Positions 34,111 through 47,200 of a stretch of 64,000 nt of DNA are shown in pieces. The notes under the pieces are model-generated. The model did not search any database. It was given only the letters and a program-made list of their open reading frames with translations, and was not told where the DNA came from. Location of the stretch: the NCBI RefSeq assembly GCF_048128805.1, contig NC_136019.1:17927881-17991880 (forward strand), read 5' to 3'. Source of the stretch: Centroberyx gerrardi. Lineage: Eukaryota > Chordata > Actinopteri > Beryciformes > Berycidae. The position numbers were made by a program, and so were the translations under genes. The stretch's first letter is position 1. Every line of letters begins with the position of its first letter.

Positions 34111-34527
34111 AAAGTAGTACGTGTTTTCTTTCACAGTTTGATATTGATAGGCCGAATTGAAGGGTTCATGAAACGGTAAATGCAGATTGCCTGCTTATTT
34201 TGAACGCTGCATTTCCTCAAACTCTCTCAAAACATGCGAGAAGATCAACTGTTAAAAATGACAAGACCAAAGCCTAGATAGTGTGGGTCCTTCCTCTGGC
34301 TTGGTGTTGAAAGGGGAGTGGTCTGATGAGATCTGACACAAATGGACCGAGAGCTCAGACCACAACTTCCCCTCTGACTCTGAGGGTATGCAATACTCGA
34401 ATCTTCACCAGAGCTCAGAGGCAAGCCGCCCACAAATCGTCTTTCTCGCCCTGCGCTGCAGTCCGCCGCCCGCCGGATAAGCCCACTAGTCTGTCATCCG
34501 TGTGTCGAGTTTTCCATTACCGCGGCC
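34111..34527. other. ndufs2-fcer1g spacer, includes fcer1g promoter and 5' UTR
   Basis: Only about 440 bp separate the last ndufs2 poly(A) signal from the proposed fcer1g start codon. No TATA box was recognised. The 3' half is moderately GC-rich (cgccgcccgccgg near 34465). Confidence 0.45.
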
Positions 34528-37500
34528 ATGTGGGGCAGAAGCCCGTTACTCTCGGCTGTTCCTCTATGGATGAGTTTTGGAAGTGTCTGTGAGTAGTGAC
34601 TTCTACCTTTAGGTTTCTCTATTGCTCTGGGCCTTGGGAGGGTTAGGGTTTGGGTTTGGGTTTACACACCTTATGAGGTGATGATCTGAGACTGATGAGA
34701 ATTTCTTTATATTCGTATATAGGAACAAGTTTAGTATATGTTAATGGAAAAAACTGAATAAGAAGTTTGGAAAAGTCATCTAGTTGCGATATGTTTGAGA
34801 TATGGTTAACCAGGGTGACTAGGAGAAACATAAGGGGTTTTTGATTTGATAAACTTGATTTCCAAACAATTAAACCATTTCAACTGGTTTCTTGGAGTTA
34901 TGGTAAACTGACTTCTACTTTTAAAATGACATTTCTTGTATCCTGCAACCCATAAACATTACAAAATCTTAAACATTTAAGGCCTGTTTGCCATGTAGAG
35001 GTCATCAAAAGAACCAAGACAAAAATGAAAATACTGATACTTGATGTTTGCTGGCTGTGTGCGTCTATTTAGAGCAGTGAGATTTGCTAACATCTGTGCC
35101 TATTTCACTGTAAGCGTAGGTCGCAGTAATGAAGTCACCACATAACAGTTCCTGTGAAAGGAGAAGCTGACCCTGTCGGCTATGTACTTGCTGCATTTAT
35201 GAGAAGTGGCATAGACGCTGGTTTACACAGCAACGTTATTAACTGCCCTATCTGACTGCACACACACATCGACATGGACAAAAGACACAGATTCTGGATT
35301 GGTTTCAAATATCAGCTGAGGTGACGTTTGAGCATTCTCAAAAGTTAGGGCAAAGCACTTCCAAGATGAGATAAATCAATTCTACTTTCTGGATGAGCCT
35401 AGATATTAGACATACACAAACATGGACATGTATTTTTAACAGTAGAAAGGTCAATGAATATTGTGGGTCTAAGAGAAGGCCAAGAAGCCACTGAAGTGGT
35501 GTAAATGGTGTAAAAGGCCAAGGCAGAGTCAATTCACTAGTGTTTTGAATTTTAGAATTGAAAATATCTCAAGGTTTCAGAATTCCCATGACGTTTCCTA
35601 CACCCACTCTCTGTACCAACCAGTGTTAGATTTAGAAAGCAGTGGTTGTAATTGTATATATCTCCTTCAATTAGCCTTCTCTTACACCCCCAAATCCATT
35701 GAACTGTACATATCACTACATGTAGACAGTAGACTACACAAATCACTCTACATCCATCACTATTGCAACATGGCATACAGCGTGATTATAGCTGAAGGAG
35801 GAGTGAGAAACACGTGTGCACTTGTCTTATTTATTTTTAAATCACAAAAAAAGGAAAAGAAATTAAGTCTCAAGTTGCAAAATGCGAGTGCGTCAGGAGT
35901 TCTGCATTGTTAGCGCACAGTTCTCAGTATGGAATACATTTCAAATGAGCGGGTGCATATTGGGTAATATGTTAGGACACGCAGAGAGCTATTAGTCAAG
36001 CATCGACATCATACTATTTGCTATTTTAGGAGGTTTACTCAGTGTTTGCCATTTCCTTTGAGCCCATGTCAGATATGAGATGCGGAAACCAAAGGAGATG
36101 GTCCTGTAGATAGCGCACCACATTTCAACATGTAGAACTGAAAAGGAAACATTTTTGAAGATATATATATATATATATATATTTTTTTTTTATTAGGAAT
36201 TTAAAAGCACAACAACTCAAAGGAGTATCATGACACAAAATCCCAGAGGCTAGCACTTAAAAGCATTACTAAAAACACTTATTTCCAAAGTGGTCCTCGA
36301 TGGAAACAAACAAACACAATACATGGAAACAAACAATTTGATGGAAACAAACAAAATTACAGGATAAACTTACTAGTCCCCCTTGCTTGCCCATGGTTCA
36401 AACTCCCTCCCTTAAAAGTGACCCATCAACACTCCCCACAAAGCCGCCTTAACTTTTGTTTTAAAAATTGCCTTTGTTTGGCTTTGTTTAATATGCAGGG
36501 GCAGGTTGTTCCATAAGGAGATCCCAGTATAGAAAAATGAGCTTCTTGCTATTTTACCTTTAACACGAGGAACACTGCATGACATAATGCTTGCTCTTGT
36601 GTTACAATTATGTTGGCTTCAAACCAATTTGACAGTTCATATATTCTGGGGCCCTTGTGAATTATATCAAACATATGGTTAAGTTTCAGTTGTTTAACTC
36701 GATCTTCAACAGGTAATAATCCAACTTCCTTCATTTCTACAGGTCCTATATGTGTCCTGGGAGGAGCATTGAGCATGTATCTGATAACATTATTCTGCGC
36801 TACCTGCATTTTGTTTTTAAGCTGTTGGGATAGTCCACTATACCATGCAGAGCAGGCATAGTCGGAGTGGCACTGGATTAATGAGGCAACTAAAAGTTTC
36901 TTAACCTTAATATTAAACAAACGAGTGTAACGATATAAAAACTTTTTTGCAGTTTTAGATAAGATTGTAGTCTGCCTTTGATATGTTTTGACGTACTCTT
37001 TGACTCTATTTGTCCCTCCAAATAAGTCCATTAACGGCTCTGATTATGTGTATATCTTCAAAATATGGGAATGATATTCAGTGGCCAAGAAGGCTACACA
37101 CGATTTAAAAGATATGATCCACTGATTTGCGTTATCGTTTGCTCTTCCTACGAATCCGTTGTGCAGGAATTTCCCTGGAACTTTCCTGCTCTCTTATGTT
37201 TAATGTAATCAACACAAACCTGGTTTCAGCACTGAGGTATAATGAGATATCACCCACTTAACCACATCTACCCAAGAATATGAGGAAGCAAGTAGAGATG
37301 GTTTCTAATCAAAATTTTCAACTTCGACCACACTGATAATCATGTAAGAAAAGGAGAAGTAAATTGGCACCCATTCTCTATTCTGTATAGGGTAGAATGG
37401 GGTAAATTGAGCTTGTGGGTAAGAGCCACCCCTTGTATCGAGGCAACTGTACACAAAATTAATCATGTGATCAGATTTAGGAAGGGTAATTAATTTCTCT

Positions 37501-39583
37501 GAACATGTGATGGAGGAGAGCGCATGGAGAAAGTGGTGAAGGGATTTCGTCATTGTAAAGATGTCTTGATTCTTGTATCTAAATAGAAGTAGCTTGGAAA
37601 CGTTTGAGGCTTTATTATCTAATAGTTGAAAGCTTTATATAGTTCAATATGAGGCCACAAACAGCATAACTGTGGGCCTGATTTGCTGTGTGAAGTTTGT
37701 TCAAAATAATAGTTATGGGGTAATATGTGCCACTAGTCCTGGCGCAGTGTGTTGACAAGTCATGTTGAGCCAAGTTTTAAAAATAGGAGGAATAATCACC
37801 ATGATTTGTTGTCAAGTTATAAGAATGTTATAGAAGAACAAATGTGTTTCATTCCAAAATGAGATATTCACCATTAGGAAAACACTGACACCAACTTTTG
37901 TGGCATACTTTTAAAACTGTATTGCATGTAGAAAGCTTTTATTTCCATTTCCCAACAGCCTTGAATATACAAAGCAATTATTGTTTGAAATAAATACACA
38001 TTTTTTAAAATTTGTTAGGTTGTTTTGTTTATGATAAATGTATGATATGTCATGTTTTGTGTCTATATGGAAACTAAAATAAAATAATATTTAAAAAAAT
38101 AAAATAAATACAAATTTAACACATAATAGCACAAATTGTAGATAGTGGCTAATCTTACCCCATTCTCCCCTATTCTTTATCTGATATTTCCATTTAATTG
38201 TATACTATCACCAACATTTTGAAGACTGTGTAACTACTATTCAAGATTATGCTTTAAGTTTACTTTGTAGACTGTGGTTTCAAAGCATATGTAATGGCTG
38301 CTTTTGCTGTTGGTTTCACAATCTGAAATGAAGAAAACCACTTGCAAATGCCAATGAAATCACACTAATGTCATTGAAAACAGACATGGTCATGATATAG
38401 GTTAATGTCATAAAACCTTTGGCTTTGTGCATTGCCCTAAAAGCAAAGAACAGACAAAAACGTGGATAAATTACAGGATACAATAATACAATAATTGTAT
38501 AAGAGAGTGTAGGCAAGAAGGGCCTAGAGATAAATGGTTTTTGCTGACTCCAGTGCCAAGAGCCTGTTTTACGACACCTACATTTATTAGATGGTTATCA
38601 CTACATTAACGACATATTTAGAAGTGCTATTATTAGACAGTGTGGTTTGGCTCCTAACAAAATGTTCCCCTGTGTTTCCTCAGCTGCTCTTGCAGAGCCT
38701 CAGATCTGTTACGTGCTGGACGGTATTCTGTTTCTGTACGGGATCATCCTGACAGCGCTCTACTGCAGACTCAAGGTATGCATGGTGTAAAGCTAGAAAT
38801 GGACAAGAACTCATTTTTGCATATGTTTTTTTTGTATCTCAAAGTGGAAACTGGCCGAGAAAAGACATAAATTAGAGGCCTAGAAAGAAGATGGAGTTTC
38901 TAGTTTCTAGTCTAGACAAAAATTCAGTTTGTCAGTTTTTGGATGGTTGTGGTAGGGGCTTGTCGTGTGGAAGCAGCTATTTATTGTGTTCATTTTTCTG
39001 TTCCTACAAAGCTATCATAAAAAAAACAATCAGATACATCATTAATGCCCAGGTGTAAAATGGGGTGTTGTCAGCATAATAAAGCATAGCAAAGATTAAA
39101 AAAGGTAATAAAAAAGTAAAGAAGCTGTAAAAATACATAATTCTGAGAATTTCACTTATTCACGTTGTCATACAGTATATCGACATATTTCTCAGTAATA
39201 CTGACAGATTTAGCTGATCTGAATTGTGGACAGTACTCGGTCGTCATCATCTTCTCCTATAAGCTCCCTGTGTGTTTGTGAGAGGAGTAGAAGAGTAGGT
39301 GTGTTTCTACTGTAGTTAGCTTGAACTAAGATAAAAACTGGGAATGGAAAAAATAAAAATTCAGTAAAATAAATTAAGAATAAATTAAGTGAATAAAATG
39401 AATTAAGACTTCTGACCATCAACGTACAGAGGAGAGAGAATCTTGACAGATCTATCAATATATTGTGGCCATCCAAAGACATTTTTCTGTCAGTATGTAT
39501 ATGAAACAGAAACTACTAGGCTGTTAACACCTGTTTATTCCTTTGTGAAGTTTTTAACTGTGTTTGGAAAAGTATTATACAAA

Positions 39584-39627
<44 letters not shown>

Positions 39628-39740
39628 AAAATGACTACACATGGTGATGCATATAGGTTTTCTAACTGTTCCTCTCTCACTTACAGATCTGTAATGCTAA
39701 GGAGGCCCAAACTGGAACAGAAAAGCCAAAGGCGGTAAGA

Positions 39741-39803
<63 letters not shown>

Positions 39804-40603
39804 ACCAATAAAAGACATGTTGTATAATGCATGCAGAGAAACACAAATACTCAGACAAAGAAAGATGTATGCACGCACAGAACAAATTGGAGTTATTACA
39901 AACATTTCTTGGAGGCAGAGCAGCTTTGGTGGCAGAAATAATCTCAGTGGTTGAGTTAACCCTCCAGCTGACTGGATCACCTGAAATTGCAAGGAAAGTC
40001 ATGAAAGGGTTACGTGAAGTAGACGAGTAGAAACGGGAAGTAGTCTGACATCAAAATAATGCAATGGAAAATACGGGTATTGGGATGGTCAATGGGCTTA
40101 AGCATTTGCCCTCAACTCAGATGACCTGGGTTTGATTACCAGCTCACACAAGAAGATTCCTACTGTGAGTGAAGGTTTAATGTTTAGCTAAAGTTTTTCT
40201 TATTTAACCATGACATGACCAAAGCCTTTCCCTAACCTCAATTGTTTTAGTTGCCTAACCTTAACCAAAACCTTAACTGTAACCTTAACCAGTTGTTTTG
40301 CTTGCCTAAACTTAACCGTTAGAGGTGTCCAATTAGTGCTATTGTCATGTCATCCAATTTGTGGTGGAGGAATGTAATCTTGACATAATTTCTGTCCACA
40401 ACACGTAGTCTGCGTTTCAGAGTTCGTGCTCATCTCATGAAATTTTATGAGATCACATTAGTGATCCATTGTGGCTAGTTTATTGGTTTAACTCAACCAA
40501 TACGTTTTTGCATGCCTCCAGAGTAGCTCCCTCTCTGAGAAATGTTTGTATAACTAAAACTCCAATCTGTCCCATGATACACACACACACACACACACAC
40601 ACA

Positions 40604-40663
<60 letters not shown>

Positions 40664-41280
40664 AATTACAGTACTCCTGGAGTGTGGGTCTTTCCAGCCC
40701 ACATTAACTTTAAGTCTTGTAGAGCTCGTCTTTCTTACGCTTCCTCTTGATACAGAGTCTATATGCAATGCATTCACTCACACATCCCGTTATGACCGAG
40801 TCCCAGAATAGACAGAAAGCCTATCAGACCACGAAGACATTTTTTTTTTTTTACAATTACTTTGTAGCTAATTCTGTTATTTTATATCCCTGGCAGAAGG
40901 CTGAAGAGGGCATCTATATGGTGAGTAGCTGATGTTGTGAATGATGTGATGGAGAGAGAGAAAGAGAGAAGGGGCAGAAGTGGGCAAATTCAGAAACCAC
41001 ATTAATTATTCATAATATATATGATATTTGCTGTCATTGTGCTGTAGTAGTGTTGTTAATTTGGTTTCTGATTTTTTTTCTGTGTTGATGTTAACAAGCT
41101 ATGGAGTCTTTCCTTTTTTATTGCTGATTGTTGTGTTATAGATTTGTGTGCTATACAAATATATATATGCAGTACAAATAAAGTTATAATTTCCATTTAT
41201 CGGTGTGTGATCTTCATCTCTCTCAGGGTTTGACTCCTCACACCACGGACACATACGAGACCATTGGCCTGAAGAAGTGA
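34528..41280 (+). CDS. fcer1g: High-affinity IgE receptor gamma chain (FcR gamma), ITAM adaptor, 5 exons
   Basis: This is the signalling adaptor that pairs with Fc receptors and other activating receptors on leukocytes and recruits Syk. Exons: 34528-34588 (proposed), 38684-38775, 39687-39734, 40897-40920 and 41227-41280, giving 92 aa (human 86). Exon 2 encodes [19 protein letters not shown]: the cysteine makes the disulfide homodimer and the membrane aspartate pairs with a basic residue of the partner receptor. Exons 4-5 encode the ITAM, EGIYMGL, seven residues, then YETI, and the protein ends GLKK. Exon 1 is chosen because its ATG has a good context (gcggccATGT), it encodes a plausible signal peptide ([20 protein letters not shown]), and its strong GTGAGT donor is in phase 1, exactly what exon 2 needs. 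Exons 2-5 are near-certain; exon 1 is about 75% sure. Confidence 0.93.
36160..37035 (-). mobile_element. 5'-truncated non-LTR retrotransposon (LINE), 3' end of ORF2
   Basis: On the minus strand 36549-37031 is open for 160 codons and encodes the region downstream of the reverse transcriptase. It includes [39 protein letters not shown] and [14 protein letters not shown]. The expected ending ([20 protein letters not shown]) continues in a shifted frame near 36440-36545. The 3' tail on that strand is AATAAAAAAAAAA followed by a TA run. The reverse-transcriptase and endonuclease domains are missing, so it is dead. It lies antisense in fcer1g intron 1. Confidence 0.8.
37388..38172. mobile_element. 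TIR element with TAGGG-AGAATGGGGTAA ends
   Basis: The left end TAGGGTAGAATGGGGTAA and the inverse of the right end TAGGGGAGAATGGGGTAA differ at one position. TA at each boundary could be a target-site duplication, which would suit the Tc1/mariner group. There is no transposase frame. It lies in fcer1g intron 1, about 500 bp before exon 2. Confidence 0.7.
39583..39627. repeat. (TAC)n trinucleotide microsatellite
   Basis: About fifteen TAC/ACT units lie in fcer1g intron 2. Confidence 0.95.
39743..39801. repeat. (CA)n microsatellite just after the fcer1g exon 3 donor
   Basis: An uninterrupted AC run begins nine bases after the donor of exon 39687-39734. Confidence 0.95.
40065..40440 (+). mobile_element. 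tRNA-like SINE remnant
   Basis: The phrase 'gacctgggtttgattaccag' resembles a tRNA B box and its context, and is followed by 'ttgcctaaccttaaccaa' and related CTTAACC-rich sequence common in fish SINE bodies. The boundaries are approximate. It lies in fcer1g intron 3. Confidence 0.5.
40579..40660. repeat. (CA)n microsatellite
   Basis: A long AC run with a single interruption (acagacac) lies in fcer1g intron 3. Confidence 0.95.
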
Positions 41281-41895
41281 CTCGACGAGAGAAAAACAAA
41301 GAGACGTTTTCTTTTCCGATACCTTTTTAATATTTTGAATGTTGCGTATCTTGCCCTGCTTAGGTTTCGAGAGAATGTGATGTGGGTTTTTTTTGCACCA
41401 GTGTTCATTTCCCTATTGCTTTCTTAGAGGAGAAGTCTCGAAGGGACAAGACTGAAACAGGGAAGTTGAGTCAAAAGAAGGGCAATTCTCAGTATTTCTT
41501 AAATGTTCTCTCCTCTAATTGTATATTTTACTGCTCTGCTGCACATATTTTATTGCTGGATTTTATACGCAAACCTATTTTTGGTCATTTGAATGCTTCA
41601 GAGAATATGATATATTGTGATATCTTCTTATAAAGAGTGAGATGGGTGGATGTTTGTGGTCCATCGCTCTGGCTTTTATGTATGTGTGTCTGCTATGTTT
41701 GAAGCTGGTTTCCGAGCCCCGATACTAACTGGCCCAAACCTCCAACCACACACTGTCCAACTCACTTCCTCTTTGTAAACACCCGAAAAGCTCAGCAGTA
41801 TGTGAGTGTGTGTGTGTGTGAGATAGAGAGAATGCATGTGTAGAGTTGCTGCGTGTAGCATTTTAACATCAATAAATTATTATTAGCCACAAAAA
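41281..41895 (+). other. fcer1g: fcer1g 3' UTR and poly(A) signal
   Basis: The UTR follows the TGA at 41278-41280. AATAAA at 41871-41876 is the likely poly(A) signal, giving a UTR of about 0.6 kb. A short GT run lies at 41804-41820. Confidence 0.7.
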
Positions 41896-43726
41896 AAAAC
41901 AAGACTGCGCTTTTCATTGTGTGCCACCAGGCCGGACTTGGAGGGAAATCTGCTGGATTGCTTTACAGCACAAAACAGGAGGAGGGCGCTGTTCTTCTAA
42001 AGCTTTTTGGAGTTTCTCGCAATGGCACATGGAAGGAGTAAAAGAAAAAAAATCACTTCCGACATGTTAAGGCTACATGTTTAAGCAAAGATCCTCTTTG
42101 TGACAGGAAGCAACAGGGTTTATAGGAAATGTGGTCTTCAGTTTGAGAAACACTAGATAGAGTCTTCACCATGGTCTCATTTGTTTATGGTAATTATACC
42201 AAGGCAAGGTATCACAATTAATTTGACAATGACAGATGGATGTTTAAAAATGCAGCAGGGAGCACCTTTAAGTTCAGGTTCATATGTAGTGTTATATACA
42301 AACCACAGGATGGCAATGATGGAGTCGTTTTGGTGCTACACACACACACACACACACTTCTCTCTCCTAGCAGAGAGAACTTTAAAGAAATAAACAAAGG
42401 ATTCTTGTGAAGGTTTTTTTTTTCCAACCTGTGTGAACTCTTCAGAAAAAAAAACAAAACACCCAAGCTGTGAGCCAGTCAGAGGAGACAGAGCAGTACT
42501 CTGCACACAGCCTGGCTCTTGTGGCTTCCTCACTGATACTAATAACCTATCTGTGTTCTCATCAGGTGAGACACATTGTGGTGAGTGCATGGGAGTCGGA
42601 TGTAAACAGCCACCTAGGATCTAAAGAACCTGCACCTATTCACATGTACAAGCCCTATTAAATGTTACATTTCCTTATTTAATGACTTTGTATATCTTCA
42701 TCATGTAGTGGTATAAAAAGATAGATAAACCTCCAGTTATCATAAGGCAAACAACCATCAATATAAATTGCTTAAATTTTAAGAAAAACATGAATTCATG
42801 CAACCCTATCCTCATTTTACATCAGTTTGATACAATTTACTTATACAGTATATACTATGAATTTAGGTAATGAAGGTTTATGTCAGCCTGAAAATCTGTT
42901 TATCATACATTTAGCTCTATCTTGGTGTTCAGACTGATAATTAACATTTTAACATGTAGCCTATCATGTAAAGGGGTTCCAGTAATGTGATTATTACTGG
43001 AAAAAAGTCAGACTATAATCTATTACAGTTACTGTAAAAGACAGCAACTGTTATACAGATTTAATAAAAGAGGCAATTAGCCTACTTAAGGGAAATTTAG
43101 AAGGGAATAGGCATTTAGATTGTGAGCTTCTAGAGACTAGTTCTACACATTTACAAAAAGGCTGATAATCGTTGTAGATGATGATAACACTATTGGAATA
43201 AACTGTTCATTGTTCATTATGTGCTTATTGTATGTATTTTGGAGTTGTATTCCAGTGGATTACACTGCTGATTAAAGTTTTAAGCATTAGTCATCTGAAA
43301 AAAACACTATAATATTCCTATAATAAACCTAAAGGCATTTATAGTGTGTCTGTGGCACTCAATAGTGATTTTAAGTCTTATTGTACTTATGGTGTTTTTT
43401 TAATCTCCTCTTGTGTCATACCTACTATTCATTTGGGATATTATTAGATTTTGAAGTTTTTGCTGTGGTATTATAGGAAAATGTATTATAGGATTCATGT
43501 ATTTTTTCCTGTGGGTGGATGAAGCCTTTATGTTTTGGCATCAGCCTGGATATTCCTTCTATTATAAGCCATAATACTTATGATCCTGCTTTACTTGCAG
43601 ACTGTCAAAACTAGATCTCCATGCCTGTTTTTTCACCTGCCTCTCCTGTGAGCCAGAGCATGTAAAGACAGAGAAAATAACTGTCATGTTGCTTTTAACC
43701 AAACCGGAAAGGTGACTTTTGAGGTG

Positions 43727-43758
<32 letters not shown>

Positions 43759-43763
43759 AGTGA

Positions 43764-43823
<60 letters not shown>

Positions 43824-44239
43824 AATTGCGACAGGTGTATCCCAAACAGGTAAAGCTGCGCCTTTTTTTCTCCAGGGCAAACACCATGGCGTGTTCTTGA
43901 CACACACTGACAAAACAACAAGAGACAAACCCAAAGGATTTAAACTTATTACAAGGACTGAGTTTTTTTCTTTTTCTTTTTACAGCTGTAAATCTTTTTT
44001 TGTTTTGTTATTCTTGCCTTGGAACGGATTTGGTCCCCCAAAAACTTCCAAGGATGATCCGGCCAGACGAGGCATGAGTCCGCCTCAGTGTTTCATGCTT
44101 TTCTTTAGATTAACTTGTGTTTAATCGGCCTTTGTACCAGGATACCATTGCCTCGACTGTTCCTCGGCCTGATGACCTTTATTCCAGCGGTGAAATCGTC
44201 CCGACTTGTGCGCAGTTGACTCTCTCTCTCCCGGGGATA
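41896..44239. other. fcer1g-nectin4 intergenic region
   Basis: No coding exon is supported. It contains a CA run (42336-42357), a relative of the TATAGGAATATT repeat (about 43300-43490), a GT then GA microsatellite (43731-43822), and presumably the nectin4 promoter and 5' UTR at its 3' end. Ser/Leu/His/Thr open frames across 43690-43920 on the minus strand are microsatellite artefacts. Confidence 0.6.
43731..43822. repeat. Compound (GT)n-(GA)n microsatellite
   Basis: A GT run to about 43758 is followed, after gagtgagtaa, by a GA run of about 55 bp. Confidence 0.95.
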
Positions 44240-47200
44240 ATGACATCTCTGCTGAACACACTCTCTCTGTGTCTCTTAGTCCTCTGGATCTTTGGTAAGG
44301 AGGCTTTAAATGGATTCATGCCATAATTGATAGCATTACCCTAACCGAAAATCCCTGTCATTTTCCTATAGGGACTTGCAGTGTGTTTGCGGTACTTCAT
44401 AGTGAGTTTATAGTGATCTTATCGTACTTTATGGTATTGTTTATCTCCTATGGTATCATTATAATATTCCTATAGTATTCCTATAATGTTCCTACAGGGA
44501 CTTTAAGCGTCTATGGTGCTCAAAAGTGAGATTATAGTGACCTATAATACTTGTTTATCTCCTATGATATCACTTTAATATTCTCATAATATTCCTATAG
44601 TAATCCTATAGTATTCCTACAGGAACTTTTAGGGCATCTATGGTACTCAATAGTGAGTTTATAGTGACCTATAATACTTAAATCTTGTTTATCTCCTATG
44701 GTATCACTATAATATTTCTATAATATTCCTGCAGGGACTTTTAGGGTGTCTATGGTAGGAGTTAGTACTTATCGTACTTATCTCCTATAATATTTCTATA
44801 ATATTTCTATAATATTTCTATAATATTCCTATAGTATTCCTATAATATTCCTACAGGGACTTTTAGAGTGTCTATCGTTAGAGTTCATAATGACCTATCA
44901 TAATGACCTATCATACTTATCTCCTATAATATTTCTATAATATTTCTATAATATTCCTATAGTATTTCCATAATATTCTTATTCTATTATAGTGTGTCTG
45001 GTAAGCAATAATAAGTTTATAGTGACCTTATCGTATTTAGGGTATTATTATCTTCTATTGTGTCACTAAACATTTCTATAGGAAAGTATATATCCTATAG
45101 GCTATTAGGATTGCTATGGTTCATTTTTGAATTTGAATTTTAGCAAATGATTTGAATTTCTTTCTTGGTTCTGGCAAAGTTTGAATGGGAAATGAATGCG
45201 AAACAGGTGCAAAAATGAAGGCAAGCGATGACATGCACAGAGGTGACTTTTTCTGGCTTCTTTGATTGTTACATAGCTTTCATATTTACTGTAGTTGGCC
45301 TATCCCGTGCATATTCATAAGCTTTGCATGCCCTGGGCCGGTGGCCAACTTTTCTCAAGGATAAGTCTTAGCTGGAACAGAGCTGAAACAGAAAACACTT
45401 GTGGTGCTGCTGTCTGATATTTCTGGAAAAACAGGTTACTGTTGATCAATTTCCCGGCCTCCTGTCTGTGATTCAGAGTGACTGCATGGACCCTCCTAGT
45501 GTGTGTAGTGTGTGTGGGAGTGTGAAAGAGGTAGGCTGTGTGTTTGTGTCTTAAATGTGTGTGTAAGCATGTGTGTGTGATGAATCTAATATGATGTGTA
45601 TGCATGTATGTGTTTAATGTCTGTCTATTGCACTAGCCTATATCTTATACAATGTGTGTTAATACAATAGACAGTGTATTAGCCAGGCAGTCAATTCATT
45701 AAGGGAAGTCAGTGAGCTTTACATGCATATACATGTACACTATGTCAGAGACAGAGCAGTGTGGGATAAGATGCAGTCAATCAATCCTATACATAAAAGC
45801 AGGATGCTGTCTCACAGGCGGAGCGTTATTCCAATAATGTGGTACAGGCAGATTCCACGGGAGGCTTAAACCTCAGGGTGACAAACACACACACACATTC
45901 AGGTACACACACACACACACACACCTCACATGGAAAAACACACCTGTCTGAAGAGTACACTCATAAGGTGTGATGGTAAGTGCATGAATCACATCCTACC
46001 TGCTGACATATCTGAACAGCTTTTCCCACATCAGGTACAAAATGAGCCTCTGAGAGCTCCTCACTAATGATGATCTTGATCTTGGGTGTCACTATGGATG
46101 GTAGACAACCTGTCAGAACTAGAGTTTGAGCATGAACGGTTTGACAGTGACATGTCAGTACAGAGAAAAGTATGAATTTATGCTAGCCTATATGTTAATT
46201 ATTAATGACATGTAGCCTAACCTTATGGGAGAGCCTTTTATCATTTATTCCCTAAAATGCGATAGTAACTAATAATTAGCCACCAGTACAGTAATACTAG
46301 AGCCCAGCCCATATAAACGCGACTTAAGTGTTTAGAAAAAGTACTAGCTTAGCCTTGTGTTAGCATTTGGTAGTATTACTTAGAGCTCACATAAATGCAG
46401 CGTAAGTGTTTAGAAAAAGTACTATCTTAGCTTAGTTTGGTAGTAATACCTAGAGTCCACATAAGCTAATTGTTTAGAAAATGTACTAGGTTAGCACTTA
46501 GCCTTGTGTTAGCATTAGTTTGGTAGTGTTAGCATAGTGTGGTAGTAATACTTAGAGCCCATATAAACAGGACCAAGTGTTTAGAAAAGGTACTACTTAG
46601 CCTTGTGTTAGTAATAGAGCCCACTTAGACTTGTGTTAACAGTTTGGTAGTAATACCTAGAGTCCACAAGCTAAGTGTTTAGAAAAAAATACTAGGTTAG
46701 CCATGTGTTAACGTTTGGTATTAATACTTAGAGCCCACATAAACTGGGCCTGAGTGTGTTTGGTAGGCAAGTGTAGCATGCCTACCAAATGCATTTATTA
46801 GGGGTGGCGAAGGTAGGAGTGTGTACAGGTAGAGACTCAACCAGCACAGTGTAGATGCTAGAGAAGAAGGGAGTAGGCCTATTACTAAAAACAAAGTGGT
46901 AGCAGTGGGGCAGCAGGGTTGAGTCTGTAGTGTGTGGATAAAGAGGGAAGTGGAACTGTTGAGTCTTCTTGAGGTGTTGGGCCTAATATGAAACTGTGAT
47001 GGAGGGTGCCCACTTGATAACCACAATGACTTCCGCACACTCACTCACCCTGAAAGCTATAGGGTAGGCAGCTGGTGAATGTTGTTGCCTGTCTTATGGT
47101 GCTGCGGCTTTATGACGGTGTAGCCTGATGTTTTCTATGGTACTCATTTGCATGGTAGTATGTCATCCTGTTAAACCTGGGCCTCTATATGAATGCTCAC

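Noticed and set aside
34640-34670. Telomere-like ggttagggtttgggtttggg
   Set aside because: It has only a few imperfect units, too short for an interstitial telomeric array.
46721-47044. 107-codon minus-strand frame in nectin4 intron 1
   Set aside because: It partly overlaps the minisatellite, and no domain, splice context or conserved motif supports a gene.
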